A stretch of DNA of 64,000 nt from Saprospiraceae bacterium (GCA_016716185.1 JADJWV010000002.1:2642501-2706500); one strand, 5' to 3'; positions 10,601-19,900 are shown, counted from the stretch's first letter. The notes: generated by a model from the letters alone, not told the origin. Made by a program: numbers and translations.

Positions 10601-11087
10601 TACCAAAAGTAGATGCGCAGTCGCCTGCCATTACAACCTGTACTGGCCCGCAATTTACGTCATATGGGTTGGTAGTAGCTCCATTGGAATTCGACCCAGG
10701 AGCCAAAGGGGCTGGAATATTCGTAATTGTGATGGCTCCACAACCAAAAGTGGTGTTACAGGCATTGGCAAAAGCACATCCAACATCATTTCTGGGAACT
10801 GTAGAACCGTTTACAAATGCTCCACTACGGTCTGCAACTGACGCACAACCGGGTGTATTAAGAGCCGGACGGGGAACGTTCACTGTAGCAACACAGGTTC
10901 CGGGATTTAGGCCTATCACCAGCGCTGGAAATATCGTGTCATTCGTAGTTGTCGTCCCAACAAATCTACAAGTTGGCGACTTCCCTGGGCACTGGGCATC
11001 TATTCCAAGGGCCCAGCTCAAACCCATAAACAGAAGTACTAAACTTCTGTAAGATTTGAAAGGATTAGATAATAAATTTATTTTCAT
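4680..11087 (-). CDS. Giant HYR/dockerin/cohesin-like T9SS type A protein (2135 aa)
   Basis: Predicted extracellular structural or adhesive protein. The signal peptide ends near residue 32 (GLSWALGIDAQ). The next part is rich in Cys, Gly and Asn. At least seven HYR-like units follow (VQDTEPPTFIGCP, VEDKWPPAISCP, VQDNVPPVAVCE, VTDTDKPSVSI, VKDCKAPTPYC and others). A carboxypeptidase-regulatory-like domain (LKGRITGDLR) precedes a dockerin-like pair at about 1785-1842 (GVTTADIVKIQRHILGI; AADVNLSETITAADV). A cohesin-like beta-sandwich lies at about 1909-2045 (YQFTLRFDRQVLSFEGV). The last 84 residues are a typical type A sorting domain (LYQNSPNPF...ATKRMVVID). The gene sits 57 bp downstream of the small secreted 151-aa gene, probably cotranscribed, and ends in a strong terminator. 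Ligand and function are unknown; surface location is well supported. Confidence 0.92.
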   Translation of the reverse strand: MKINLLSNPFKSYRSLVLLFMGLSWALGIDAQCPGKSPTCRFVGTTTTNDTIFPALVIGLNPGTCVATVNVPRPALNTPGCASVADRSGAFVNGSTVPRNDVGCAFANACNTTFGCGAITITNIPAPLAPGSNSNGATTNPYDVNCGPVQVVMAGDCASTFGTTSPGISVGGCVVGTVTTGNGMNDTINIPKGVYNAEVNATGSFIRLQPTIGWESTSTFGEGSPNFTIRVPTTCCESTNNITNNCNLPVLTGSGGTYYITWRSDANDGTVTGIQQVVIQDTEPPTFIGCPKAVIINLGPGECEGSWDAPPIMAMDNCPANNFVNEANSIGCQATGGFCGYAFGRPGGLIFNATNNTAQKVAIIGLVANFIAGCSGAPTPNGIFECYAKTAANDAWTTGLTGYNNNPNFQGCNGVSPKSLWTLVRRSVAADGIRTTAQNAPSLDTMYLGGSTTPQTDTVYNCDGTFVINTGSSRASSLILDPGETRGITLVGGIGTLYDVKLSTFGGCNAGRPFGDGKLQISTGIITGGAIDNMAAGFGTLGICRPIGFTGNVIYATADNMIRVRQTCGIPYGPGCYFPIGCTTLCYEATDAKGNVGTCMFDVCVNEYPNTVTALACHDEIQISLDENCLATISADEVLSGGPYKCYDDYTVEVRDWVTNAIIDRDAQAPGVQVGIQDLGRELKITVRDAATGNSCWGHATVEDKWPPAISCPRDTCVPCYSPTSPNYTGFPTVVENCGGAGLTYKDNVSILGCAQGFDRIIVRTWTATDNSGNKAVCSQTIQVSLGHLSDAEVPLNWDNIENPMLSCDGKIDQNKDVTPHYLSSPYCVDGYLLDSAHWFATGGFLPSPAGDLAGERLPRTLGWNCIDAGEYAGHPSPYPIYYPAHPSWRPNNPLCWGPDEVVMWHGTGYPGGVNCKNLGVTWKDITIDLATPGCDAGDVGCYKIIRQWTVMDWCTSEIGGVNQIIKVADAEGPKILYPDTVIVNMEVWTCTGRWEVPPAWLIDNCSNEIHYTVEVADGTVLGNETSGYVVVNMPLGIQDGYIVAEDCCGNITKRRIALNVQDNVPPVAVCEAKTVVSINGNQSPGENFAKIFAESFDQGSFDNCQPHIFFKVIRMEHLRSTNNGSNANQADNGTNCAGINGDDNAILDGNQIYFDDHVKFCCSDVGNTVMVVFRVFDRETGAGPIAPNRMNPGGNLFNRFSDCMVEVEVQDKSVPTVVAPPNIVVSCWFWFDVDNLDDPNDPTFGRVVTDLTNRKKVVTNDLVCYNYCVRNDITGYPGYVPGAPPSNPPAWNRACDYYRALFDTAHADRKHELTWGFDGYVLSACGNNPTISVNDNRECGQGQLTRTVVARGPNGISVTATQTIWVVDCDPFYINRADNCDSDDDITWPGNCTGQATTIAGCGADLSPDNPLLGRPTVENGADDLCALISIEHFDEVFTIEPDACFKVLRTWVVIDWCQYDPSLDPVNGRWEYLQIIKVTDTDKPSVSITVGDCEPAVKTNGVCYGHINITADATDNCSPLDWLFYEYKIDFFNDGKGAYSGKDAVVGPLTRKEFAAGRTPLFHDNPYADNENDPFSASGTYPIGIHNICWHVEDGCGNVGITCQLFEVKDCKAPTPYCLTGVITVPMPASGCVTVWAKDLDRGSFDNCTDAEDLLFYFDGDPTKTGITICCSDFVAAGANDELVVDVQMWVEDEEGNTDYCKTVVIVQDNQDICPNTGSLKGRITGDLRTENNDETELADVQLYLSNNMMRQMLTLADGKYLFGDLAANTYKVKPLRNDDPVNGVTTADIVKIQRHILGIETLNSPYKLIAADVNLSETITAADVSEIRKLILGVNSQFNKVQSWTFVPKNYVFADPTKPYDYPQEIETNVQNGSNVIENFVAVKMGDVNTTARGHQVAGSSTRSNGKLNLEVDNNNTVAGELYRVEFKSSNFTNISGYQFTLRFDRQVLSFEGVEAGVLNVDESNFGTNRINEGILTTSWNNKVAQSADADATLFTVVFRASSQSSIGSLLAITSDVTTAEAYDASLNINNVNLGVRTERGVVESGVFELYQNSPNPFAKETVISYRLPEAGAVKLSIYDVTGKVLRVYETQGTKGLNTMKVQKSDLNAGGVLYYQLDAVNHTATKRMVVID

Positions 11088-11144
11088 GAGATTTGGTTTT
11101 GCTTATTAAATGAGAAAATCAAGTAATTGGCTTCTGACTTCCGT

Positions 11145-11600
11145 TTACTTTTTAAATTGATTGACAATAGATTTGAATTCATTATTCCAGCTCTTAGCAA
11201 AAAAACCAGCAGTATTGGTAAAACTGCCGTCTTTCTGATCTGGATGCATTACCGGCCAAAGCAAAGCCAAAATTTGAGGCATTTCATACGATGGTTCGTT
11301 AGCCTCATTCAACACAAACTGATACCCATTATAAGCATCAATAAGTGGCTTCGCCCCTGGATCGTTGCGATCAGTAAATTTCTTTAATTGCTCCAAAAGC
11401 AAGGCACTTTGTCCTTTAGCTAGTTCGACGCACTCGGTTTTAGACTTGAGTGGTGGAAGTACAGACTCCGGTGTAATCGGAGAAGATTGGGCTGAACCAT
11501 GCATGGCAATACTCAAAAACACCAGCAAGAATACACCGGTTATGAGAGTTTTGGCAAAACATGAAACAGACTCAAAAACGTTAAAATTCGTCCTTTTCAT
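11145..11600 (-). CDS. Small secreted protein of unknown function (151 aa)
   Basis: I do not recognise a family. The N-terminus has a basic start (MKRTNF), a hydrophobic core (LITGVFLLVFLSIAMHG) and a plausible cleavage site (GSAQSS), so export is likely. The mature part is about 110 residues, mostly helical-looking, with a single cysteine (TECVELAKG) and aromatic residues near the end (LLWPVMHPDQKD, FFAKSWNNEF). There is no sorting domain. It is the first gene after a long structured leader (about 11604-11820) and is followed after 57 bp by the 2135-aa HYR protein, so it may act with that protein, for example in its export or assembly. That role is inferred from position only. Confidence 0.7.
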   Translation of the reverse strand: MKRTNFNVFESVSCFAKTLITGVFLLVFLSIAMHGSAQSSPITPESVLPPLKSKTECVELAKGQSALLLEQLKKFTDRNDPGAKPLIDAYNGYQFVLNEANEPSYEMPQILALLWPVMHPDQKDGSFTNTAGFFAKSWNNEFKSIVNQFKK

Positions 11601-11694
11601 GAGAAATAGTTTTGGTTATTTAATAAAATTTTTTGCTCCGTTTATATAAAAACACAAAAATGAATTGCACGAATAAACCCGTACACTTCATCGA

Positions 11695-11806
11695 TGTCTT
11701 TAATAAATATTCTTCAAGATTTCAAGGGAGTCGCTTCGTCGGCTTCTTCCTCCCTCATCGGTTGCTTCATACCTAAATTACCCTACCCGATGAGGTTCAA
11801 TCCATC
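11695..11806 (-). ncRNA. Candidate structured 5' leader RNA
   Basis: Upstream of the 151-aa gene the minus strand can form a perfect 9-bp stem (CCTCATCGG with CCGATGAGG) around a 25-nt loop. It is directly followed by a second possible stem (GGGAG with CTCCC) around a purine-rich loop. The 3' arm of the first and 5' arm of the second share two G residues, so the stems compete. A promoter-like TATCTTTG lies just upstream (11811-11818), giving a leader of about 200 nt. I could not match it to a known riboswitch class. Confidence 0.4.
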
Positions 11807-11810
11807 TACG

Positions 11811-11818
11811 CAAAGATA
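11811..11818 (-). promoter_or_regulatory. Bacteroidota -7 promoter element (TATCTTTG)
   Basis: The minus strand reads TATCTTTG, a full match to the Bacteroidota TAnnTTTG element. It is placed to start a transcript just before the structured leader of the 151-aa and 2135-aa genes. No clear TTTG is seen at the -33 position. Confidence 0.5.
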
Positions 11819-12029
11819 TACAGAATCCATTTCTGTACTACTTTTTTTTTAATATTTTCCATATATATATGTATATTGTTGAATATCATACCATTAGACT
11901 AAAAAAAATTTTAACTTGGATTTAACTAAGAAAGCATTTTCAGAGGACAATTTTGAAATTTGCACATGCTTTTCTTGGCTTATATTAGGAATAATTTTAC
12001 AATAATTTCCTGGATCATAAAATCGGGAA

Positions 12030-12090
12030 TTTGGACTTTTTGACTTTTGGACTTTTTGACTTTTTGATCTTTGGACCTTTTGGGCTTTTG
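12030..12090. repeat. Heptamer tract A (GACTTTT-like)
   Basis: Degenerate tandem copies of a seven-base unit, mostly GACTTTT with variants (GGACTTT, GATCTTT, GGACCTT). The same kind of tract occurs at 51990-52079 and 59331-59582. It is low-complexity and non-coding. It precedes hairpin array A in the same order as tract B precedes array B. Confidence 0.75.
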
Positions 12091-12229
12091 GTGTCGGTAC
12101 CTGTTCTAATATATTGCCATGCCTTCGGGCTTTTATTTCTGTATAAATTGCACATTTGGAATTTACAGATTGATTCCTATGAGACGTTTAGACGATTAGA
12201 CTCTTATCCAATCTTATTGCTCCCTATTT

Positions 12230-12250
12230 AGTAGTCAGTAGTCAGTAGTC
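12230..12250. repeat. Three tandem copies of AGTAGTC
   Basis: A short exact tandem repeat (3 x 7 bp) between heptamer tract A and hairpin array A. Similar tract-and-array junction repeats were not seen at region B. Confidence 0.7.
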
Positions 12251-12281
12251 AGGAATTAGCAGCCAGCATTTGGTTGCTCTT

Positions 12282-13370
12282 TGCTCTATTGACGTGTCAC
12301 CCCTACGGGGCTGGAATTTATGATATTTCCATTCTCTATTGACATTCCACCCCTACGGGGCTGGAATTTGGTTTCATCCATTCTCCTCCCGACATAAAGG
12401 TGATGTATTTCTATTTCACCAATTTCATGTCGGGACACCATTCTCTATTAATATGTCACCCCTACGGGGCTGGATTTGTATTATTTCCAATCTCTCCTCG
12501 CTTTCAGCTTTGCGCTTTAAGCTTCTAATCCATTCCCTATTGACATTCCACCCCTACGGGGTTGGAATTTGGTTAAATTAATGATCCTGTAATCTTTATG
12601 TTAATCTCAATTTTCTATTCACAATCACTCCCCGATTTCTGCTTATCGCTTTGCGCTTTAAGCTTCTAATCCATTCCCTATTGACATTCCACCCCTTCGG
12701 GGCTGGAATTTGGTTAAATTAATGATCCTGTAATCTTTATATAATCGCAATTTTCTATACCCTCACTCCGCGCTTTCTGCTTATCGCTTTGCGCTTTAAG
12801 CTTCTAATCCATTCCCTATTGACATTCCACCCCTACGGGGCTGGAATTTGGTTAAATTAATGATCCTGTAATCTTTATATAATCGCAATTTTTATACCCT
12901 CACTCCGCGCTTTCTGCTTATCGCTTTGCGCTTTAAGCTTCTAATCCATTCCCTATTGACATTCCACCCCTTCGGGGCTGGAATTTGGTTAAATTAATGA
13001 TCCTGTAATCTTTATGTTAATCTCAATTTTCTATTCACAATCACTCCCCGATTTCTGCTTATCGCTTTGCGCTTTAAGCTTCTAATCCATTCCCTATTGA
13101 CATTCCACCCCTTCGGGGCTGGAATTTGGTTAAATTAATGATCCTGTAATCTTTATGTTAATCTCAATTTTCTATTCACAATCACTCCCCGATTTCTGCT
13201 TATCGCTTTGCGCTTTAAGCTTCTAATCCATTCCCTATTGACATTCCACCCCTTCGGGGCTGGAATTTGGTTAAATTAATGATCCTGTAATCTTTATGTT
13301 AATCTCAATTTTCTATTCACAATCACTCCCCGATTTCTGCTTATCGCTTTGCGCTTTAAGCTTCTTATCT
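12282..13370 (+). repeat. Hairpin array A (9 UNCG-hairpin copies, long 137-141 bp units)
   Basis: Nine copies of a core CCACCCC-T(N)CG-GGGCTGG motif occur near 12300, 12350, 12459, 12551, 12692, 12830, 12967, 13108 and 13249. The last six lie in near-identical tandem units of about 137-141 bp that also contain GGTTAAATTAATGATCCTG and a CGCTTTGCGCTTTAAGCTT segment. The loop reads TACG or TTCG. The DNA between 11.6 and 13.5 kb has no credible gene; the short open frames in it only mirror the repeats. Confidence 0.85.
12387..12435. repeat. Nested 49-bp stem-loop inside array A
   Basis: The outer stem TCCCGACAT pairs perfectly with ATGTCGGGA, and an inner stem GGTGA pairs with TCACC. The same element occurs twice in array B (53209-53257 and 53395-53443). 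It interrupts the array, as an inserted miniature element would. Confidence 0.75.
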
Positions 13371-13520
13371 ATTCGCTATTCTCAATACAATTATCTCCAT
13401 ACTTTATACACTTTCTTCCGCTTTGCGCTTTAGGCTTTTTGCTTCGAGCTTTTGGCATCTTTGATCTTTGCTCCTTCATCCATTTTTATTGCAAACTGAA
13501 TACTGTGGGCTGCAAACTTC
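13371..13520. other. Pyrimidine-rich spacer after array A
   Basis: The DNA between the array and the stop of the 1117-aa lipoprotein gene is rich in CTTTG and GCTTT words that resemble degraded array segments. No gene or terminator is visible. Confidence 0.4.
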
Positions 13521-16500
13521 TTACTTCCCTCCTTGTTTTTTTACGGCAATCAATTGCATGGCACCATTATTGTTGGCAACCAAAATATAGGGTTCTCCCG
13601 AATAGGTCTTTTTCAATAGAAGCAGGTTTTTAACATCTCTGGGTATGTAAAGACCGCTCTTATCCGGACTCACCTCATCAAACCAACCTTTAGTATTGCC
13701 CTTTAAAAACAAACCAATACTGGCATCTGCCCGGCCGGTTTCTACTTCAGAGACATAGAGGTTGCCGCCAATAACCAGATCCTTAATTTTATCTCCATCA
13801 AGATCCTCATAAATCATTCCGTTAACAGGCGAGATCTGGGCTCTGTTGGGGAGGGCTTTCATTTCAAACTTCCCATTATTGTTGATCAGGACCGAAGTTT
13901 GAAAAGTCTTAGCTCTATAGTTCAAAGCATTTGCTAACATATCTCCATACACTTGTTCCAAAGTCGATTTTCCAAATTCATCGTAAGTCTTAAATTTATC
14001 CAAAATCATCGGCATTTGTTCTGATGAACATTGCCGGCCTCTCACGGGAAATAAATTTCCATCCTTTTTATACCAGCCCAGAATAATATCGGATTTCATA
14101 TTGTTGTCGAAATCACCGGCATATACCTGAAATGGTTTTGCTTTGGAGGTTTGGTATTTATAATTTGTTCCTAAATTGCCTACAATAAAATCTTTGTCCC
14201 CATCACTATCAATATCGGCTTCCAAAATACGATTCCACCATCCGGATGTTTCCTGTAAACCAAACTCTTCAACTGATTTTTTAAGTTTTCCGTTTTTCTG
14301 AATAAAAGGGCTTATTTCCATCCATTCCCCTACAACCACCAAATCTAAAAGTTGGTCATTGTTTAAATCTGTCCACAATGCATCAGTAACCATGCCGCAA
14401 TTTGAGAGTCCATCTGCCCATTTATCGGTTGCTACTGTAAATGTTTTACCGGTATTTTCAAGTAAATAAGAGTTGCCGGGAAAAGGATATTTACCAGGCG
14501 AAAGTCTTCCACCAATAAATAAATCCAGATCGCCATCTTTATCGTAGTCGGCAGGAACAACACATGAGCCACTTCCTGTGATTGGTAGAAGGTTGTTCAT
14601 CCTGGAAAAATTTCCTTCACCGTCATTCTCGTAAAGTCTGTCCTGGTAAGCCTTTGGGTCATCCCACTCATTACCTCCACTGACAACATATAAATCAAGA
14701 TCTCCATCCTGCTCTTTATCAAAGAACACAGCTGCGACATCTTCAAAATTTTTATCCTGCTCAAAACAAGGCAATTCTGTTCTTGAAAAAAGTCCCGATG
14801 GATTTTGAATAAACAACACACCGGCCTGGCCGGACGCGCCGCCTATAAAAAAATCATCAGCACCATCTCCATTGATATCCCCTGTGCACAATGCAGGACC
14901 AAATTGTGACATTTTATGTGGAAGTAAGATTTGTCTTTTATGGAAATCGTCGAAGTCATTCTCTTTATGAAAAAAAACTGCACTGAGTTCAGAAGTTCTG
15001 TCTGTAAATAATTTTTCAGCAACCGCCGCTGGTTTTGACATTGGAGCTGCATCGCTATAGTTTAATTCCAGGATGCGATCCACACCAACATGAGATAAAA
15101 CCTGTTGTTTTTTATCAGACCAATTGATTGTTAAGCTTTCAATTTCCGAATCATTACCAAGTCCAAAATAAAAGTAGTCGTCTACAACAGATTGATATCC
15201 TCTTGTTGTAATGAGCTCATTTGTCTGAATGCCTGCAGCCGTTTTGATCTCAATCCTTGAATTCATTTTTAAAGCATCGTTAGGTGCTTTCAATTTTACT
15301 TTTAAGAAATGGTTTGGAGATCTTTCAATAGCATTATTTTTATAAACTAGAGCATGTTCATCGATATTATTCACAACGAGGTCCGGGTCTCCATCGTTAT
15401 CCAGATCACCATAAGCTGCACCAGAGCTAAAACTTTTATAATCCAGATTTGCTTCTGAACTTCTGTCTGAAAATGTAAGATCTCCGTTATTTTCATAATA
15501 AAAATTTGGAACTTTGGTCGAAATCATTTGAGTATTTTGTTGTCTCAAAAATCTCACAACAGATTCTGTAGATTCTCCTTTTTTCTGCATTTCAGTAGCA
15601 TGTTTGACCATGGGCTTAAAGAAATCTTTATTCAGAAAATCGCGATAATATCCATTGGAGATATAAATATCTTTCCAGGAATCCAAATTAAAGTCCATTA
15701 ACAATACACTCCAACTCCAATCGGTATTGTGAATCCCACTCATTTGTCCAATTTCACTGAATGTTTTATTTCCATTATTGATTTGCAGCATATTGCGCAT
15801 GTAGGAATAGTGATATCCGGATTGATGATACCTCCAAAATCGCGGGATATCCATACTGGCCATATTTACTTTTTCCCTGTAATTATCTTCGGCCAGCATA
15901 TCCAAAACAAGAAAATCGAGAAGTCCGTCATTGTTAATGTCTGCTGCATCAATTCCCATACTGCTGTGACAAGTATGCTGAACCGCTGTATATAAAATAT
16001 TCTTAAAAGTTCCATCACCTTTGTTCTCAAAGAAATAATCAGGTTGTTCATGGTCCACTGAAATATAGATATCGGGATATCCATCTCCGGTAAGGTCGGA
16101 TGTCACCAAACCAAGAGTCCAACCATAGCTTAAAATTCCTGAACTTTCTGTAACATTGGTAAATGTGTTGTTTCCATTATTTTTATAAAGTGTATTTGAA
16201 GTTTCAAGAGGAGGATTGTGAAATCTGGAATAATGCGTTCCTTCACCAGACATGCGATCCGGTGGATGATTGCCTACTATCAAATCGAGATCTCCATCCA
16301 GATCCATATCAAAAAAACTTGCACAGATGCTATAACCACCATCATTCACAGCGAATTCTTTGGCCTTATCAGCCAAACCTAATTTTCCATCATTGATCAG
16401 TAATAAATTTTCCCTTGCACCAGAGCCTTCTGCAGGAAAAAATGATTTGCATAGATATACATCTTTAAATCCATCATTATTTACATCAGCAACTGCCCCT

Positions 16501-16874
16501 CCGGTGAACCAACCTTTATATTTTGACAATCCTGATTTTTCGGTAATGTCTTCAAATTTAAATCCACCAAGATTCAGATACAATTTATTAGAAACCATAT
16601 TGCCTGTAAGCAGGATATCTGTCAGATCATCGTTGTTTATATCAAACAAGATCACTCCTCCCCCATTAAAGACATTGATATATTCAAGCGGATTGGGCAA
16701 GAGATCAGGTCGAAGATCATTTCTAAATTTAACTCCTGTAATATTGGTATCTATCAATTCAAATGCAACAAGATCAGGATTTACGTTTGGCCTTTCTAAA
16801 CCACTCTTAGAGCATCCATAAAATAAGAAGACTGTCAGAAGGCCAAAAAAACAACAGATTGAGAATTTGTTCAT
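13521..16874 (-). CDS. FG-GAP/VCBS and ASPIC/UnbV lipoprotein (1117 aa)
   Basis: A CRTAC1-like surface lipoprotein. The N-terminus has a signal peptide with a lipobox (LFYGCSKSG), so it should be lipid-anchored, probably in the outer membrane. About fourteen FG-GAP-type calcium-binding loops are visible (DVNNDGFKDVYL, DMDLDGDLDLIVGN, DLDNDGDPDLVVNN, DYDKDGDLDLFIGG), which predict two beta-propeller blocks. An ASPIC/UnbV-like segment lies between them at about 545-605 (TINWSDKKQQVLSHVGV). The family's role is not established; binding of carbohydrate or protein ligands is likely. It begins 29 bp after the stop of a same-size homologue (16904-20224), so the two form a tandem pair in one operon. 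Confidence 0.9.
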   Translation of the reverse strand: MNKFSICCFFGLLTVFLFYGCSKSGLERPNVNPDLVAFELIDTNITGVKFRNDLRPDLLPNPLEYINVFNGGGVILFDINNDDLTDILLTGNMVSNKLYLNLGGFKFEDITEKSGLSKYKGWFTGGAVADVNNDGFKDVYLCKSFFPAEGSGARENLLLINDGKLGLADKAKEFAVNDGGYSICASFFDMDLDGDLDLIVGNHPPDRMSGEGTHYSRFHNPPLETSNTLYKNNGNNTFTNVTESSGILSYGWTLGLVTSDLTGDGYPDIYISVDHEQPDYFFENKGDGTFKNILYTAVQHTCHSSMGIDAADINNDGLLDFLVLDMLAEDNYREKVNMASMDIPRFWRYHQSGYHYSYMRNMLQINNGNKTFSEIGQMSGIHNTDWSWSVLLMDFNLDSWKDIYISNGYYRDFLNKDFFKPMVKHATEMQKKGESTESVVRFLRQQNTQMISTKVPNFYYENNGDLTFSDRSSEANLDYKSFSSGAAYGDLDNDGDPDLVVNNIDEHALVYKNNAIERSPNHFLKVKLKAPNDALKMNSRIEIKTAAGIQTNELITTRGYQSVVDDYFYFGLGNDSEIESLTINWSDKKQQVLSHVGVDRILELNYSDAAPMSKPAAVAEKLFTDRTSELSAVFFHKENDFDDFHKRQILLPHKMSQFGPALCTGDINGDGADDFFIGGASGQAGVLFIQNPSGLFSRTELPCFEQDKNFEDVAAVFFDKEQDGDLDLYVVSGGNEWDDPKAYQDRLYENDGEGNFSRMNNLLPITGSGSCVVPADYDKDGDLDLFIGGRLSPGKYPFPGNSYLLENTGKTFTVATDKWADGLSNCGMVTDALWTDLNNDQLLDLVVVGEWMEISPFIQKNGKLKKSVEEFGLQETSGWWNRILEADIDSDGDKDFIVGNLGTNYKYQTSKAKPFQVYAGDFDNNMKSDIILGWYKKDGNLFPVRGRQCSSEQMPMILDKFKTYDEFGKSTLEQVYGDMLANALNYRAKTFQTSVLINNNGKFEMKALPNRAQISPVNGMIYEDLDGDKIKDLVIGGNLYVSEVETGRADASIGLFLKGNTKGWFDEVSPDKSGLYIPRDVKNLLLLKKTYSGEPYILVANNNGAMQLIAVKKQGGK

Positions 16875-16903
16875 ATACTTTCTTGTTTCGATCCCTTAAT
16901 TGA

Positions 16904-19900
16904 TTATCTTATATTCCGAAAAAAATACAATGCATTATTATTAATGCCAACAAGAATGCAAGGCTTCGATTGAACGTTGATCACTTTAATATCTTTTACA
17001 TCATGAGGCATAAAGAAACCGGATTCATTCGGTTTCATATATTTTTCAAGTAGCTTGGTTTTTCCACCTTTGTAAAAAACACCAACGGATGCGTCCGCCC
17101 GGGTAGTTTCTATTTCAGCATTAAACATGTTTCCAGCAACAACAACATCCTGTACCCCATCAGCATCAAAGTCTTCTACCAAAATTCCCTGGATGGTGCT
17201 AAACTGGCATTCTGCGGGGAGCGGCGTCACTGTAAATTTTCCACCTTCGTTGATTAACAAAACACTTTCAAATAAATGGGCTTTATATGCCAGTCCTTTG
17301 TCTAAGCCTTCCCCGTAAATATCCTTCAAGCTTGCTTCTGCAAAGGAATTATAATTCGGAAATTTTTGTGCAATGGAAGGTACTTGCTCTGACGAACACT
17401 GCCTTCCACGTACAGGAACGAGGTCTTTGCCGTTGTATTTTGCCAGAACAATATCAAAAGTACCATTCTGATCATAATCATCACAGTAGACCATAAAAGG
17501 TTTGTCTTTACGAGCGTGAAATTTATAATTCGTTCCAAGATTTCCAACGATAAAATCCATGTCTCCATCACGGTCGGCATCTGCAGATACAATCCTGTTC
17601 CACCAGCCTTCTGTATGTTCCAGTCCATATTTGCTTTGTTCAGCAAGAACCAACTTGCCACCTTGGTTTTCAAAAATTGTAATGGGCATCCATTCACCCA
17701 CAACAACAAGCTCTGGAAAGGCATCACCCGTGAGTTGAGTCCAAATTGCTGAAGTAACCATTCCTACGCTTCTCAATTGAGGTGCAATAGCATCGGTGAC
17801 ATCCGAAAATACACCGTTCCCATCATTTTGCAAAAGATAAGATTTAGGTGGATAAGGATATTTCTCCGGAATGGTTCTTCCTCCCCGGAACAGGTCCAAG
17901 TCACCATCACCATCAAAATCAATGACTGCAATACAGGATCCGCTGGAACGTATTTTAGGTAAATTGGACAAGTCTTTTGTAAAGTTCCCCTGACCATCAT
18001 TCTTGTATAATCTATCCTGATAAATTGGGAGGGATTCATCCATTTCTGTTCCACCGGAAACAACATACAGATCGTCATCTCCGTCGTTGTCTGCATCGAA
18101 AAAAACGCTCTGCATATCTTCGTAATCCCGGTCTTTTTCGAATACAGGAACTTTCTTCATGCGAAAAGTTGCAGAATCTGTCTGAAGGTAAAGTTGAGCG
18201 GCTTTAAAATGCGGGGCACCGATATAAAAATCCTCTTTGCCATCGCGATTTACATCTGCAACTGAAATAAAGGGTCCAATCCGGCTTAGCTGATGTGGAA
18301 GCAATATTTGGTATTTATAATCGTCGAACGGATTCTCCTGGTGATAGTACATAGGCAGAATACTTGCTTCTGTATGTTCAGCAAATACAGGCTTATAACT
18401 TGCCTGAAAATTTGACTGCTGATTTGCCCTCGAATAATCAGCGGTAATCAGCTGGTTGACACTAACATTTGTTAGTGTCAATTTTTTGAAATCCGGCCAA
18501 TCAATTTCCACCCGGTCTATTTTGTCAGTGTTTGCAAGGCCAAAATGGGCAATCGGTTCACATGAAGAAAGGTAGCCCCGGGAAGTCTTCAATTGAACGT
18601 ATTGCATTTGGTTTCCATAGAATAAGGTCACTTTGGCTCCAATACCATACTGGTTATGGGGCTGACCTTTACATGCAACGCGCAGATAATTCTGACTTGA
18701 GTTTACATTATTTTGATAAACAAAAGCTGGATCATCGATATTATTTACAACAAAGTCTAAATCCCCATCATTATCCAAATCACCTAAAGCTGCTCCATTT
18801 GAAAAACTGGTTTCATTGAATCCCCATTCTTTCATCATCTTCTTAAATTGGAGATTCTTTTCATTTCGATAAATGTAATTGACGAGTTTGACAGAAGGCA
18901 AAATGTCCAGAACCTGATCAACGCTGTCTACAATATTATTTTTTTCTTTGAGAAATTCTCTCATTTTCTCATTTGTATCTCTGTCGTAAACATCCCTTCG
19001 ATACCCATTGGTTATAAGCATATCCTTGAAGCCGTCATTATCCAGGTCACTCAATAAAGCAGCCCAGGACCAATCTGTCTTATCCACTCCCGACAATTGG
19101 GAAATATCGGTAAAAAATCCATTGCCATGATTGTATTGCAACACATTATGCATGTATTGATCCTGAAAACCCATTCTTTTTAATTGTTCAAAATATTCCG
19201 GTTGCATTGCCGGCATGGTGGTTTTTGATCTTCGATAATCTTCAGGCCTCATTTCAACGACCAGAATCTCTTCATCTCCATCGTTGTTGAGATCTCCAAA
19301 ATCAACTCCCATCGAGTAATACGGTACGTGATTGGTGAGCGCTTTTACGCTTTCTTTAAACGTACCATCCCCATAATTTATAAAAAGATAATCGTTTTCA
19401 ATAAAGTCATTGGCTACATAAAGGTCTTGGGTTCCATCCTTATTTAAATCTCCGGCTACAGCTGCCAAGCCATAACTGTAACTAGGATATAAACCTGCTG
19501 CCTTACTGACATCCGTAAAGCTGGCATTTCCGTTATTCCGAAATAATTTATGCGTGCTGTTCGGATCAAATTCACCTTTCTCCATTAAGGCTTTAACTTT
19601 TACGATGGAATCTTCCCTGACACCCCATCTTTCCGGCCGGTTAGACACAAATAAGTCCAGGTCTCCGTCAAAATCATAATCAAAAAAAGTAGATGTTATG
19701 GAATAACCCGGATCTGCAACTCCGTATTTTTCTGCTTCGTCCAAAAAAGTCATGTTTTTTTGGTTGATCAGTAAAATATTTTTATTCTTTTCTGGGATAT
19801 TCTCAAAGCCTCCTCTGCAGATATAGAGGTCCATATACCCGTCATTATTGATATCCGCTGTGGAAACACCACTTCGCCATCCATCCAATTTGCTTATACC

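Noticed and set aside
11740..11815. tRNA gene on the plus strand
   Set aside because: GGTTCAATCC looks like a T-arm, but no acceptor stem, D-arm or anticodon arm can be built around it.
11695..11818. TPP riboswitch
   Set aside because: The minus strand has TTGAACCTCATCGG, which resembles a piece of the TPP core, but the CTGAGA element and the other core parts are missing.
12031..13633. Open frames in region A as small genes
   Set aside because: They mirror the tandem repeats, lack starts with signals and have a repetitive residue pattern.
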